Assembly (NCBI GenBank): GCA_020444325.1
Contig: JAHLLD010000003.1
Coordinates: 271,572 to 335,571, forward strand
DNA: 64,000 bases
Reading direction: 5' to 3'
Origin: a bacterium
GTDB taxonomy: Bacteria > Bacteroidota > Ignavibacteria > SZUA-365
This document shows positions 43,239 to 52,093 of this stretch, one piece after another (the first letter of the stretch is position 1; every line of letters begins with the position of its first letter). The position numbers and the translations under genes were made by a program. The notes beneath the pieces were generated by a model that worked only from the letters and a program-made list of their open reading frames with translations, had not been told where the DNA came from and did not search any database.

Positions 43239-43510
43239 GCGTTCTGCTGTTTGTCGCGTTCGCGATCTATGAGTTCGCGTACCGCGGGTTTGACGAAAAT
43301 CGCATCGACACCGAGTTCACCGAGCGCCGCGGCGACCGTGTTGATTTTCCGCTCGATGGTGAATTTCTTGTTGACAACGAGGAGACGCTTCTCCTTGAGA
43401 ATGCAATGTCCCCCGTCGAAGTCCCCTTTCTCGTAGCGAATCTGATACCCGAGCTGTTCGCAGGTCTCACGCAGCTCTTCCAACATCATTTCTTTGTCCA
43501 TTTTCGCCAT
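43235..43510 (-). CDS. Small conserved-looking protein of unknown function
   Basis: I do not recognise this 91-residue protein, MAKMDKEMMLEELRETC. It is charged, has no signal or membrane segment and shows an alpha-beta pattern: YQIRYEKGDFDGGHCILK, LLVVNKKF and VDAIFVKPAVRELI. The start ATG 43510 was chosen over an upstream codon because the gap to the preceding gene is then 2 nt. It is coupled by a 4-nt overlap to the PhnP-like gene; the tight packing suggests a real gene. Confidence 0.7.
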   Translation of the reverse strand: MAKMDKEMMLEELRETCEQLGYQIRYEKGDFDGGHCILKEKRLLVVNKKFTIERKINTVAAALGELGVDAIFVKPAVRELIDRERDKQQNA

Positions 43511-43512
43511 GA

Positions 43513-44109
43513 TCAGGCCTCCTGTTTCGCCGGAATCTTTACGGTTTTCCGCATCGGCTGCCATATCATCACAATCAGCGCGGTGAGATAGCAGAACACC
43601 GCCATGACCGGGAGTCCGCTCAGTGCCCCGATGCGATGCGACAGCGTGGCCTGGAGTTCGGATCGGACATCGATGAAGGCTTCCAGTCCATGTGCCGCGA
43701 TCATGTCGCGCGTTCCCTCCCAGAGCAGGATAAAGCGTATGTCCAGGTAGGCAGTGAACAGTTCCACCGGTACGAACATGAAGATGAGAATTGCGGCCAT
43801 GAGCAGCCAGCCGTGTTCCTTGCAGCGCAGGGGAATCGTGCGAAACACGACCACGGCTGCGATGATGGCGACACCATAGGCGATGATCACAACCAGCGAG
43901 GATGCGGCGATAAGCTGAAACAGCATACTCTCCTGCGCCGGGAGAATGGAAGGATCGAAATCCAGTGTCCCGGAAATGAAGAGTTCATTGGCGATAAGCG
44001 CCCGGTAGACGATGCCTCCGAGCCAGAGGACACCGGCGATGGTGAAGACAGTCATGCCGATGCGGTATGGCAGACTGCGCCAGGCTGACGATGCGGAAAG
44101 ATCGGACAT
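43513..44109 (-). CDS. Membrane protein of unknown function
   Basis: The 198-residue protein has four hydrophobic segments, the first at about 17-36 (GMTVFTIAGVLWLGGIVY) and others around 67-90, 102-122 and 170-188. It contains no domain I recognise. It lies 7 nt after hslU and 2 nt before the 91-residue gene, on a continuous transcript with both. ATG 44109 (MSDLSASSAW) avoids overlap with hslU. Confidence 0.68.
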   Translation of the reverse strand: MSDLSASSAWRSLPYRIGMTVFTIAGVLWLGGIVYRALIANELFISGTLDFDPSILPAQESMLFQLIAASSLVVIIAYGVAIIAAVVVFRTIPLRCKEHGWLLMAAILIFMFVPVELFTAYLDIRFILLWEGTRDMIAAHGLEAFIDVRSELQATLSHRIGALSGLPVMAVFCYLTALIVMIWQPMRKTVKIPAKQEA

Positions 44110-44116
44110 GCGGGAC

Positions 44117-45475
44117 CTATAAAATGTACTGACTGAGATCGCGGTCTTTAACGATGCTGGCGAGCTTCTCTTCGACCATCGCGGCATCGACGCGGACCTT
44201 CTTCTCCCGGATCTGATCGGGGACTTCGTACAAAATCTGCTCGAGCAGCGTCGTGAGAATGGTGTGGAGGCGACGGGCGCCGATATTCTCCACGCGCTCG
44301 TTTACTTCGGCGGCAATGCGTGCGATTTCCGCGATGCCGTCGTCGGCAAACTGCAGTTCCAGTCCCTCTGTTTCGAGCAGCGCCGCATACTGTTTGAGCA
44401 ACGCATTTTTTGGAATGGTGAGAATCTTGACGAAATCATCTTCCGTCAGACTGTCGAGCTCGACACGGATCGGGAAACGTCCCTGCATTTCCGGAATCAG
44501 GTCGCTGGGCTTGGAGACATGAAAGGCGCCGGACGCGATAAAGAGAATATGATCGGTGCGGACGACCCCGTATTTCGTGTTGACGCTGCTGCCCTCGACG
44601 ATGGGAAGCAGGTCGCGCTGCACGCCTTCACGGGAAACGTCCGCAGTGCCGTTGCTGCTTTTTCCACCTGCGATTTTATCAATTTCATCGAGGAAAATGA
44701 TGCCCGCGTCCTGCACGCGTTCACGTGCAATCCGCGATACGGCGTCCGGATCGACGAGCTTCTGCGCTTCTTCCTGCTGCAGCAGTTCACGCGCTTCAGC
44801 AATGCTCACCTTCCGCTTCTTGCGCTTCTTCGGCATCATGTTGCTGAGCAGATTCTGTATGTCCACGCCCATATCTTCGAGTCCCATCGGACCGAAGACC
44901 TGCATGTTCGAGGACGATTGCACGGTAGTATCAATCTCGACCATGCGTTCGTCGAGATTACCGGATCGCAGCTGTTCGCGCAGTTTCTCCCGCGTCTGCG
45001 ACTGCACTTCTTCCTCGGTCTGCTGTGCGGTGGGACGCGGAAATATGATGTCGAGAATGCGTTCCTCGGCCATCTGTGCGGCACGTTCCTGCACTTCAGC
45101 GGTCTTTTCGGCGCGGACCTGGTTGACCGCAATCTCCATCAGATCGCGAATCATGGATTCGACATCGCGTCCCACATACCCGACCTCGGTGAATTTCGAG
45201 GCTTCCACTTTCATGAAAGGTGCGCCGGACAGACGTGAAAGACGTCGTGCGATCTCCGTTTTTCCAACACCGGTGGGACCGATGAGAATAATATTGTTTG
45301 GCATGATTTCATCGCGCAGGGTTTCATGCACGTTTTGCCGGCGCCAGCGGTTGCGCAGAGCAATGGCTACCGAGCGTTTCGCGTTATCCTGTCCGATGAT
45401 GTATTTGTCCAACTCCTCGACAATACGTTTTGGAGTCAGGCTGTCCTGCAGGTAATGAAATGAGTCTTCCGTCAT
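44117..45475 (-). CDS. hslU: HslUV protease ATPase subunit
   Basis: This 452-residue AAA+ unfoldase feeds proteins to HslV. Walker A is GPTGVGKT (66-73), Walker B IIFLDEID, sensor region [11 protein letters not shown], and [13 protein letters not shown] marks the C-terminal domain. The last residues QYIL insert into HslV to activate it. The I domain (about 110-240) is present. ATG 45475 lies 1 nt after the hslV stop; an in-frame codon 18 bases upstream would overlap hslV. Confidence 0.96.
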   Translation of the reverse strand: MTEDSFHYLQDSLTPKRIVEELDKYIIGQDNAKRSVAIALRNRWRRQNVHETLRDEIMPNNIILIGPTGVGKTEIARRLSRLSGAPFMKVEASKFTEVGYVGRDVESMIRDLMEIAVNQVRAEKTAEVQERAAQMAEERILDIIFPRPTAQQTEEEVQSQTREKLREQLRSGNLDERMVEIDTTVQSSSNMQVFGPMGLEDMGVDIQNLLSNMMPKKRKKRKVSIAEARELLQQEEAQKLVDPDAVSRIARERVQDAGIIFLDEIDKIAGGKSSNGTADVSREGVQRDLLPIVEGSSVNTKYGVVRTDHILFIASGAFHVSKPSDLIPEMQGRFPIRVELDSLTEDDFVKILTIPKNALLKQYAALLETEGLELQFADDGIAEIARIAAEVNERVENIGARRLHTILTTLLEQILYEVPDQIREKKVRVDAAMVEEKLASIVKDRDLSQYIL

Positions 45476-45476
45476 G

Positions 45477-46022
45477 CTAATCCAGTTCTTCAATCACAAT
45501 ATTGCTGTTCGTATAAATACAGATTTCCGCGGCGGTGCGGAGGGCTTCTTCCACGATCTCCCGAGCGGAAAGATCCGTGTGCTTCATGAGCATGCGCGCG
45601 GCGGCGAGTGCATAGCTCCCGCCTGAACCAATGGCGACGATACCGTCATCGGGTTCAATGACATCGCCCGTACCTGAAATAATCAGCGCCTGATCCTCGT
45701 TCACCACGGCAAGCAATGCCTCAAGCCTCCGGAGGTACTTGTCCGTCCGCCACTCTTTCGCGAGTTCCACTGCAGCACGCTGGAAATTCCCCCGAAACTC
45801 TTCGAGCCGGGCTTCAAATTTCTCCGAGAGCGTGAACGCATCCGCCGCCGAACCGGCGAAGCCCGCGAGCACGCTGCCCTTGTACATCTTGCGGATTTTT
45901 TTTGAATGATGTTTCATCACGGTATTTCCGACCGTCACCTGACCGTCGGCTCCCAGCACCGCTTTTCCGTTTCGTATCAATCCGAGCACCGTGGTGGCGC
46001 GGATGGTTTTCTGATCGTTCAC
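45477..46022 (-). CDS. hslV: HslUV protease proteolytic subunit
   Basis: The 181-residue threonine protease has the catalytic core [19 protein letters not shown], where the first Thr becomes the nucleophile. GTG 46022 gives a short propeptide MNDQKTIRA before it, as in other non-proteobacterial Hsl[15 protein letters not shown] and the C-terminal [15 protein letters not shown] are family marks. The larger open frame upstream runs into rpoN and is not used. Processing would be autocatalytic. Confidence 0.93.
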   Translation of the reverse strand: MNDQKTIRATTVLGLIRNGKAVLGADGQVTVGNTVMKHHSKKIRKMYKGSVLAGFAGSAADAFTLSEKFEARLEEFRGNFQRAAVELAKEWRTDKYLRRLEALLAVVNEDQALIISGTGDVIEPDDGIVAIGSGGSYALAAARMLMKHTDLSAREIVEEALRTAAEICIYTNSNIVIEELD

Positions 46023-46041
46023 TATGCACGTTCCATTCGTG

Positions 46042-47535
46042 TTATACAAGTCTTTTACGCAGGCGGGAAACCGGAATGCCCATGGCTTCACGGTACTTCG
46101 CGATCGTACGGCGCGCGATATTGAAACCTTTGTCCTGCAGAATTTTCGTCAACGCCTGATCGCTGAGTGGTTTACGCGGATTTTCCTCGTCGATGATGCC
46201 CTTGAGTATCGCTTTGACTTCCTTGTTTGCGACTTCCTCGCCCGAATCGGTCGCGATCCCCTCGCTGAAATAGTAGCGCAGCTCATACACGCCCCACTCC
46301 GTCTGCGCATACTTGCCATTTACCACGCGGGAAATGGTGGAAATGTCCATCCCGATTTCATCGGCGATGTCTTTGTAAATCAGGGGTCGCAGGTGGCCTG
46401 TGCCGTGTTCGAACCAGTCCTTCTGCTTCTCTATTATAGTACTCATCACAGCCATCATGGTCTGTCGGCGCTGATGGATGGACTGAATGAACCATTTCGC
46501 GGCTTCCATCTTCTGACGCAAGAACTGCTTCGTATCGCTTGACAGCGCCTTTCGCTGATGCATCAGCATGTTTTTATACGCTTTGTTCACCCGCAGGGGC
46601 GGAACACCACGCTCGTTGAGTGTTATGACGAACTCTCCTTCATCCTTTGTAACAAAGAAATCGGGAATGATATAGTTCACGGAGTCGAGGCTTTCCCCTT
46701 CGCCGGGTTTTGGATTGAGCGCCTTGATGATATCGAAGGCCTTTTTCAGCATGTCTTCGCTGATATGCAATTCCTGGCGAATGCGATCGAAGTGTTTCTT
46801 CTCGAAATGCTCCCAGGTTTCACGCAGAATGCGCATTGCCACGATGCGGGCGGTGGACGTATTCGGCTGCAGATCCAGCTGAACGAGAAGACATTCACGC
46901 AGATTTCGTGATCCGATGCCCGGAGGATCGAGACGCTGGATGCGGTGCAATACCTCCTCGGCCCGTCCCATCGTGAAAGCCAACCCATTCTGGAGATTGA
47001 CATCCTCGACAATATCCCCGAAGTCTGCGTGGAGATATCCGTCGTCATCGATGTTCCAGATAATGGCTTCCGCCAGCTTGAACTCCGCTTGATCGAGGTT
47101 GAGAAGGACGATCTGATCGATCAGATCCTCGCGCAGCGTCACACGGGCCGGCGTGGGAATCTCCCTGTCATCCTCCCCGTCATAATACTGGTTGACGCTC
47201 GCCGATCCCTCATTATTCTCGAAAAACTCTTCCCAGGAGTACTCTTCGTCGCTGTTCTCGCGGATTTCCTTTTCGAGATATTCGTCATCCGCCGCGCTCT
47301 CCTCCTTCTGACCGTCCTCACCGGGCACATCATCGTCCGTGCGCTGCTCGAGTTCCTGGCTTTCCTCCTGGTCCTCGAGCTGCTCGAGTCCCTCCTCCAG
47401 TAACGGATTCATCTCGAGTTCATCCTTAATCTTCTGCTCGAGCTGAAGCACCGGAAGTTGAAGTATTTTAAGGTATTGCACCTGCGCAGGTGAGAGTTTT
47501 TGTTGCAGGCGTTGAGTCTGAGTCAGATGCAGCAT
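46042..47535 (-). CDS. rpoN: RNA polymerase sigma-54 factor
   Basis: This 497-residue factor recognises -24/-12 promoters and needs AAA+ activators. Region I is [20 protein letters not shown] (Gln- and Leu-rich), region II is the acidic stretch (about 55-105), then come the core-binding region, a helix-turn-helix and the RpoN box [10 protein letters not shown] (474-483). All are complete. Its ATG shares one base with the stop of the DUF3109 gene. Being first in line before hslVU, it may share control with protein-quality genes. Confidence 0.96.
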   Translation of the reverse strand: MLHLTQTQRLQQKLSPAQVQYLKILQLPVLQLEQKIKDELEMNPLLEEGLEQLEDQEESQELEQRTDDDVPGEDGQKEESAADDEYLEKEIRENSDEEYSWEEFFENNEGSASVNQYYDGEDDREIPTPARVTLREDLIDQIVLLNLDQAEFKLAEAIIWNIDDDGYLHADFGDIVEDVNLQNGLAFTMGRAEEVLHRIQRLDPPGIGSRNLRECLLVQLDLQPNTSTARIVAMRILRETWEHFEKKHFDRIRQELHISEDMLKKAFDIIKALNPKPGEGESLDSVNYIIPDFFVTKDEGEFVITLNERGVPPLRVNKAYKNMLMHQRKALSSDTKQFLRQKMEAAKWFIQSIHQRRQTMMAVMSTIIEKQKDWFEHGTGHLRPLIYKDIADEIGMDISTISRVVNGKYAQTEWGVYELRYYFSEGIATDSGEEVANKEVKAILKGIIDEENPRKPLSDQALTKILQDKGFNIARRTIAKYREAMGIPVSRLRKRLV

Positions 47536-48185
47536 CAGTCTGTCTCACCTCCGGCAGATCCCTCCGCGCCGCTTCTGCTTGCTTCCGCGCCGCTTCTGCT
47601 TGCTTCCGCGCCGCTTCTGCTTGCTTCCGCGCCATTCGCGTTTCCATGGACCTCTTCCGCATGGCGGCGTAGTCCCTCGTAAAACGGCGCACCGAATCCG
47701 CGTTCGAGTGGCTCCTTGAGAAACTCGATCAGCGAAACACCCTGCTCCTCCCCATGTTCAAAGGCGGGGGCACATTCTGAAAACGTTTCAAAACGCAGCT
47801 GATCCCGCTTTTTGCCCCGTACGCGAATCGGGAACAGGTGGCATGACAGCGGTTTTGGCCAGTGAAAGGCCTTCTCAAAGTAGGCCTGCTGTATCGCGCA
47901 TTTCGCCACGGTGCCGTCGTAGCGCACAAAAACGCAGGCCCTGTCATCCACACAGCGCAGCGTGATGTCCTCGCCGTCGTGGTCGAAGAGTCCATGCGCC
48001 TCAACTTCCTGGCGGTGCGCACGCGGAACGTCCTTTTTGACCGTTTCCCAGGCCTCGCGCAGCACATCCTGCTCGTCAGGGAGCACGGGAGCCCCGCTTC
48101 CACCGGGAAAGGTGCAGCAGGCGCCCTTGCAGGCGGCAAGGTCGCAGGCGAAGCGGGTCGATATGATCTTTCGGTCTATGCGCAT
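47535..48185 (-). CDS. DUF3109-family cysteine-rich protein with heptapeptide repeat tail
   Basis: The 216-residue protein has Cys14, 19, 23, 24, 78, 84, 96, 115 and 138 in a CxxxxCxxxCC start typical of YkgJ/DUF3109 proteins, which probably hold a metal or Fe-S cluster. Role unknown. The C-terminal 32 residues repeat GAEASRS three times plus a partial fourth, encoded by 21-base units at 47571-47633. It overlaps rpoN by 1 nt (TGATG) and is the first gene of the nine-gene operon. Confidence 0.82.
   Translation of the reverse strand: MRIDRKIISTRFACDLAACKGACCTFPGGSGAPVLPDEQDVLREAWETVKKDVPRAHRQEVEAHGLFDHDGEDITLRCVDDRACVFVRYDGTVAKCAIQQAYFEKAFHWPKPLSCHLFPIRVRGKKRDQLRFETFSECAPAFEHGEEQGVSLIEFLKEPLERGFGAPFYEGLRRHAEEVHGNANGAEASRSGAEASRSGAEASRSGAEGSAGGETD
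47571..47633 (-). repeat. In-frame 21-bp tandem repeat (three copies)
   Basis: Three exact copies of a 21-base unit (47571-47591, 47592-47612, 47613-47633) with a flanking partial copy at 47563-47570 encode the heptapeptide GAEASRS in the tail of the DUF3109 protein. Since 21 is a multiple of three, copy-number change would not alter the frame. Confidence 0.9.
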
Positions 48186-48234
48186 GATGCTGGCAGAACG
48201 CTCAAAACACTGGCACGGTTTTTATTCCGCATTT

Positions 48235-48267
48235 CAAAACTTATTGAAAAGAACTGCGCAGTGCAAC
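48235..48267 (-). promoter_or_regulatory. Candidate Bacteroidota-type promoter for the DUF3109-rpoN operon
   Basis: On the minus strand GTTG (48267-48264) and TAAGTTTTG (48243-48235) lie 20 nt apart. This is close to the -33 TTTG and -7 TANNTTTG elements of Bacteroidetes housekeeping promoters. The ATG lies 50 bases downstream. The match is imperfect. Confidence 0.3.
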
Positions 48268-48290
48268 TTGATTTTTACCGGATTTCTCCC

Positions 48291-48319
48291 TTGCGCCGTG
48301 CCGGATCGGGGTGTAATAT
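48291..48319 (+). promoter_or_regulatory. Candidate sigma-70-type promoter for dprA
   Basis: TTGCGC (48291-48296) and TAATAT (48314-48319) are separated by exactly 17 bases and lie 26 bases before ATG 48346. They share a 160-base divergent spacer with the promoter of the rpoN operon. No ribosome-binding site stands out. Confidence 0.35.
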
Positions 48320-48345
48320 GGGGCTTCAGGGAATAAACTCTTCAA

Positions 48346-49473
48346 ATGTTCATGAAATCAGACTCATTCGACCATTTTCGCGTATCATTGCTGCCCGGTG
48401 TGGGACCGCGACGGGGACGCAGCCTGCTCCGGTATTTTTCAACATTCACTTACCTGCTGTCGGCCACTGAGGAAGATCTCTGCCAGGTTGAGGGCTTCAG
48501 CAGGCAGATGTCACGGAATATCCGTGCAGCCCTGCAGGCGGAGAAAAGGCATGGAGACATCGCCCGCCTGACCGAGAACAATGCAGTGAAAGCGGAGCGC
48601 AAACAGATTCGCTACCTCTCCTGCGAAGATCCCGGCTATCCGCAGCGACTGCTTTCCATATACGACCCACCCCTGTATCTGTTCATGAAGGGGAGGATTC
48701 AGGAGGAGGATGACCCGGCGGTGGCTGTGGTTGGCACACGAAATCCATCAGATTACGGGCGGCGCTGCACCGAGGAGTACTGCCGCGCATTCGCCGCGGT
48801 GGGGATTACAATCGTCAGCGGACTGGCGATGGGAATAGACACCGTGGCGCATCGGTGCGCCCTGCGATTCGGGACGCGCACGATCGCGGTGCTAGGCAGC
48901 GGACTTCTCCGCATTTATCCTGGCACGAATCACGAACTGGCAGAGGCAGCAGCCGAACACGGGGCCTTGCTGTCCGAACTGCCGCTTGAAGCCAAGCCGG
49001 ACGCGCAGAATTTCCCGAGACGGAACCGCATCATCAGCGGACTCGCGCAATCGCTTGTCGTCATGGAAAGTGCCGTCAGCGGCGGCGCAATGATCAGTGC
49101 AAGTATTGCGCTCGATCAGAACCGCGATGTGTTTGCGGTTCCCGGTCCTGTACACAATGCGATGAGTGCCGGACCGCACAAGTTGATCAGGAAAAGCATG
49201 GCACAGTTGGCCGCGAGTCCGGAGGATATTCTTGCCGAGCTTCACCCCCTGGCAGCGTCCGCACCTGCGCCGCCCCCTCTGCAGCTTTCGCTGCTTGAGC
49301 AGCAGATTGTTGACGCGATCGGACAGGAAACAGTGCATGTCGATGAGTTGTCGGCCCGCACCGGCATGCCTCTTCCCTCCCTGCTCTCTGAACTCCTGCA
49401 AATGGAATTCCGTGGCGCCGTGCGTCAGCTGCCCGGGAAATACTTCATCTGCGAAACGTCACAGCGAAATTAA
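48346..49473 (+). CDS. dprA: DNA-processing protein DprA
   Basis: The 375-residue protein loads RecA onto incoming single-stranded DNA in natural transformation. An N-terminal SAM-like region (about 10-80) is followed by a Rossmann core: AVVGTRNPSDYGRR, IVSGLAMGIDTVAHRCAL, AVLGSGLLRIYPGTN and NFPRRNRIISGLA, the Smf/DprA signatures. A C-terminal winged helix (about 310-370) matches the DML1-like domain. It heads a run of + strand genes that are otherwise transport and envelope related. Confidence 0.95.
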   Translation: MFMKSDSFDHFRVSLLPGVGPRRGRSLLRYFSTFTYLLSATEEDLCQVEGFSRQMSRNIRAALQAEKRHGDIARLTENNAVKAERKQIRYLSCEDPGYPQRLLSIYDPPLYLFMKGRIQEEDDPAVAVVGTRNPSDYGRRCTEEYCRAFAAVGITIVSGLAMGIDTVAHRCALRFGTRTIAVLGSGLLRIYPGTNHELAEAAAEHGALLSELPLEAKPDAQNFPRRNRIISGLAQSLVVMESAVSGGAMISASIALDQNRDVFAVPGPVHNAMSAGPHKLIRKSMAQLAASPEDILAELHPLAASAPAPPPLQLSLLEQQIVDAIGQETVHVDELSARTGMPLPSLLSELLQMEFRGAVRQLPGKYFICETSQRN

Positions 49474-49517
49474 CCGTATATTTGACGCTTAACCAACGAA
49501 ATGCCTGGATATCGCTC

Positions 49518-50789
49518 ATGTCTCCCAAAACACTGTTTTCCGTTCTCGGTGCCTCCGTCATTCTCCTGCTGCTTCTGATCTGGCTCTGGCCGAACGCCGC
49601 TCGCGATGTTCCTTCATACACCGCGAAGCAGGGTGATTTTGAAATCTACGTCATCGAAAGCGGCGCGATTCGTGCGAAAAACTCCGTTACCATCACTGCT
49701 CCGCGCATCCTTTCCGGCGGAACGCTGCAGGTGGTGGAGCTGGCTCCGGAAGGAAGCACGGCCAAGGAAGGAGACCTGCTCGCACGATTCGATCCAAGTT
49801 CAGCCCTCAAGCGTATGCAGGACAAACAGACGGAGCTGAAAACTGCACTGGCGGACCTTGCAAAACTCAAAGCGCAGCAATCGGCTGATGAATCTCAGGC
49901 GCAGACGGAATTCGAAACCGCCAAGCTGAATTTCCAGCTTGCAAAACTGGCGAAAGAAAAAATGCAATTCGAACCCGAGGCCAGGAAGCGTGAAGCGGAA
50001 ATCGAGTTCGAGCGCGCACGCCTGACCTTCGAACAGGCCAAGCTGAACCTTGAGAACAAGAGCATTGTCAGGAAATCAGAACTCGGGAATCTGCAGCTGC
50101 GCATTGAGCAGATTCGCAGCGATATCGCAGTCTCACAGAAGGAAATGGAACAGCTCACGTTGCGTGCACCGATCAGTGGACTCGTGGTGTACGAAAACAA
50201 CTGGTCAACGGGACGAAAAATTGCCAAGGGGGATCAACCCTGGCCGGGTATGCCTATCATCAGTCTGCCCGACCTCTCCGCCATGCAGGTCGAGGTCTCC
50301 ATTAACGAAATGGACATCTCCAAGGTCGAGAAGGGGCAGAAAGTGCATATCATTCCCGATGCCTTTCCCGACAAATCATTTACAGGCACCATCAGCAGCG
50401 TTTCGCAGATCGGACGCCAGAAAGGACAGGGATCCAACATCAAGGTTTTCGACATCATCGTGGATCTCGATGAAACGGATGACGTACTCAAACCCGGTAT
50501 TACCACCACCAATAAAATCATCGTCGACAAGGTTGAGAATGTGGTTTCCATTCCCATCATCAGCGTTTTCGAGGAAGACGGGAAAACCATGGCATACGTC
50601 GGTGACGGCAGCTCCTTCGAAAAACGCGAAGTGGAACTGGGGTCGCGCAATGACAATTTCGTCGTTGTGAAAAATGGCGTCGAGGAAGGTGAGCAGGTGG
50701 CATTGAGGAATCCCGAGAAAGATGCGAACGCAGAAGAGGCTGCCGCGCAGGGTGGCATGTCGGACGGGACTAACGGGTTGTCACAGTGA
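49518..50789 (+). CDS. MacA/HlyD-type periplasmic adaptor protein
   Basis: The 423-residue protein has a single N-terminal membrane anchor (about 5-22). A biotinyl-lipoyl half-motif and a long coiled-coil hairpin (about 95-215, rich in Glu, Lys and Leu) are followed by LRAPISGLVVY and a beta-barrel/membrane-proximal domain. It would join the downstream permease to the TolC-type channel. ATG 49518 (MSPKTLF) starts at the anchor. The stop overlaps the GTG of the permease by 4 nt. Confidence 0.87.
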   Translation: MSPKTLFSVLGASVILLLLLIWLWPNAARDVPSYTAKQGDFEIYVIESGAIRAKNSVTITAPRILSGGTLQVVELAPEGSTAKEGDLLARFDPSSALKRMQDKQTELKTALADLAKLKAQQSADESQAQTEFETAKLNFQLAKLAKEKMQFEPEARKREAEIEFERARLTFEQAKLNLENKSIVRKSELGNLQLRIEQIRSDIAVSQKEMEQLTLRAPISGLVVYENNWSTGRKIAKGDQPWPGMPIISLPDLSAMQVEVSINEMDISKVEKGQKVHIIPDAFPDKSFTGTISSVSQIGRQKGQGSNIKVFDIIVDLDETDDVLKPGITTTNKIIVDKVENVVSIPIISVFEEDGKTMAYVGDGSSFEKREVELGSRNDNFVVVKNGVEEGEQVALRNPEKDANAEEAAAQGGMSDGTNGLSQ

Positions 50790-52093
50790 AACACCTGATC
50801 ACGAAATACCGGGAAGCGTTCTCCATTGCCACACAGAGTCTTACCCTGCACAAAACCAGAAGCTTCCTCACCATGCTGGGCATTGTGTTCGGTGTCGGCG
50901 CGGTCATCGCCATGCTCTCCATCGGCGAAGGTGCAAAGCAGGAATCCCTCGAACAGATCGAAGTGCTCGGAGTACGCAACGTCATCATACGTTCGATTCC
51001 TGTAGACGAGGAAGGAGATGACGAGGGTCCCTCCTCCGTTCGTCCCCTCGGCATTTCACGCAAGGACGCAGGTGCGATCCGCCTGGTCTGCGACTTCGCG
51101 GAGCGTATAGCCGTGAACTGGGAAGCCGACATCGAGGCAAGAACCTATGAGGGAAGCAGCAAGGTGGTACTCGTCGGTACGACGCCATCCTACGCCGCGA
51201 TATTCAACATCCGCCTGGCGGAAGGTGGTTTCCTCCAGCAGGATCATCTTGACCGCACGGTGAACGTCTGTGTCATCGGCAGCGAGATCAGGCAGAAGCT
51301 CTTCGGCTTCCGTGATCCCGTGGGCGAGCTGGTCAAGCTCGATGATCAATGGTTTCGCGTCATCGGCGTGATGGAAGAAAAGAAGGCCGCTGTGACGGGC
51401 AGCATCGCGCTGCCACCAATGAACAGCAGCATTCTCATCCCCCTGACCACGGCCATGTCGAAATTTCCCCGTGTAGAGCAGGGGTCTTCGCGGTCACGTC
51501 GTGGACGCAGATGGCGCAGCAGCGAAGGAAGCTATATCGATCGCAGTACGATCGATCAGATCGCTGTGCAGGTGCGCAGGGACACTGACATCGCCGTAGC
51601 CTCAAATGTGCTTCGCAGACTGCTGCAGCAGAGACATAACGGACAGGTGGATTTCTCAATAACCATTCCAGAGCAGCTCATCGAGCAGAGTCAGAAAACA
51701 CAGGGCATTTTCAATATTGTCATGGGAGCCATCGCCGGGATTTCACTGCTTGTCGGCGGCATCGGCATCATGAACATCATGTTGGCCAGTGTACTCGAGC
51801 GCACACGTGAAATCGGCGTTCGTCGCGCCATTGGCGCAACACGCGGTATGATCGTCACACAATTCCTGGCCGAAGCCACCATGCTTTCCGTACTGGGTGG
51901 CATCGCCGGCATTCTTCTCGGATGGGGACTGACGGGAATGATCACTGCATACGCCGAATGGCGTACCATCATCAGTCTCTGGTCCATTCTTCTCGCTTTC
52001 ACCGTCGCTGCTGCCACGGGTATCGTCTTCGGATACTATCCCGCCAAGCGTGCCGCGGACAAGGACGTCATTGAATCGCTACGCTATGAATAA
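50786..52093 (+). CDS. MacB-type ABC transporter permease (no ATPase domain)
   Basis: The 435-residue protein has one N-terminal transmembrane helix (about 24-45), a large periplasmic MacB_PCD domain, and three C-terminal helices (about 310-425) with TREIGVRRAIGA and the FtsX signature. It starts at GTG 50786 within the adaptor stop. Unlike MacB it has no nucleotide-binding domain, and no ABC ATPase gene is present nearby, so the partner must be encoded elsewhere. A basic insert, RSRRGRRWRSSEGS, lies near residue 235. Confidence 0.87.
   Translation: MKHLITKYREAFSIATQSLTLHKTRSFLTMLGIVFGVGAVIAMLSIGEGAKQESLEQIEVLGVRNVIIRSIPVDEEGDDEGPSSVRPLGISRKDAGAIRLVCDFAERIAVNWEADIEARTYEGSSKVVLVGTTPSYAAIFNIRLAEGGFLQQDHLDRTVNVCVIGSEIRQKLFGFRDPVGELVKLDDQWFRVIGVMEEKKAAVTGSIALPPMNSSILIPLTTAMSKFPRVEQGSSRSRRGRRWRSSEGSYIDRSTIDQIAVQVRRDTDIAVASNVLRRLLQQRHNGQVDFSITIPEQLIEQSQKTQGIFNIVMGAIAGISLLVGGIGIMNIMLASVLERTREIGVRRAIGATRGMIVTQFLAEATMLSVLGGIAGILLGWGLTGMITAYAEWRTIISLWSILLAFTVAAATGIVFGYYPAKRAADKDVIESLRYE

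Noticed and set aside
43945-43960. Extra copy of the AATGGAAGGATCGAA repeat inside the 198-residue gene
   Set aside because: It is a 15-base match that lies in coding sequence (FDPSI) and could arise by chance at this window size.
45477-46091. Longer hslV start inside the rpoN end
   Set aside because: It would add a Cys-containing N-terminal extension and overlap rpoN; GTG 46022 gives a normal length and a short propeptide.
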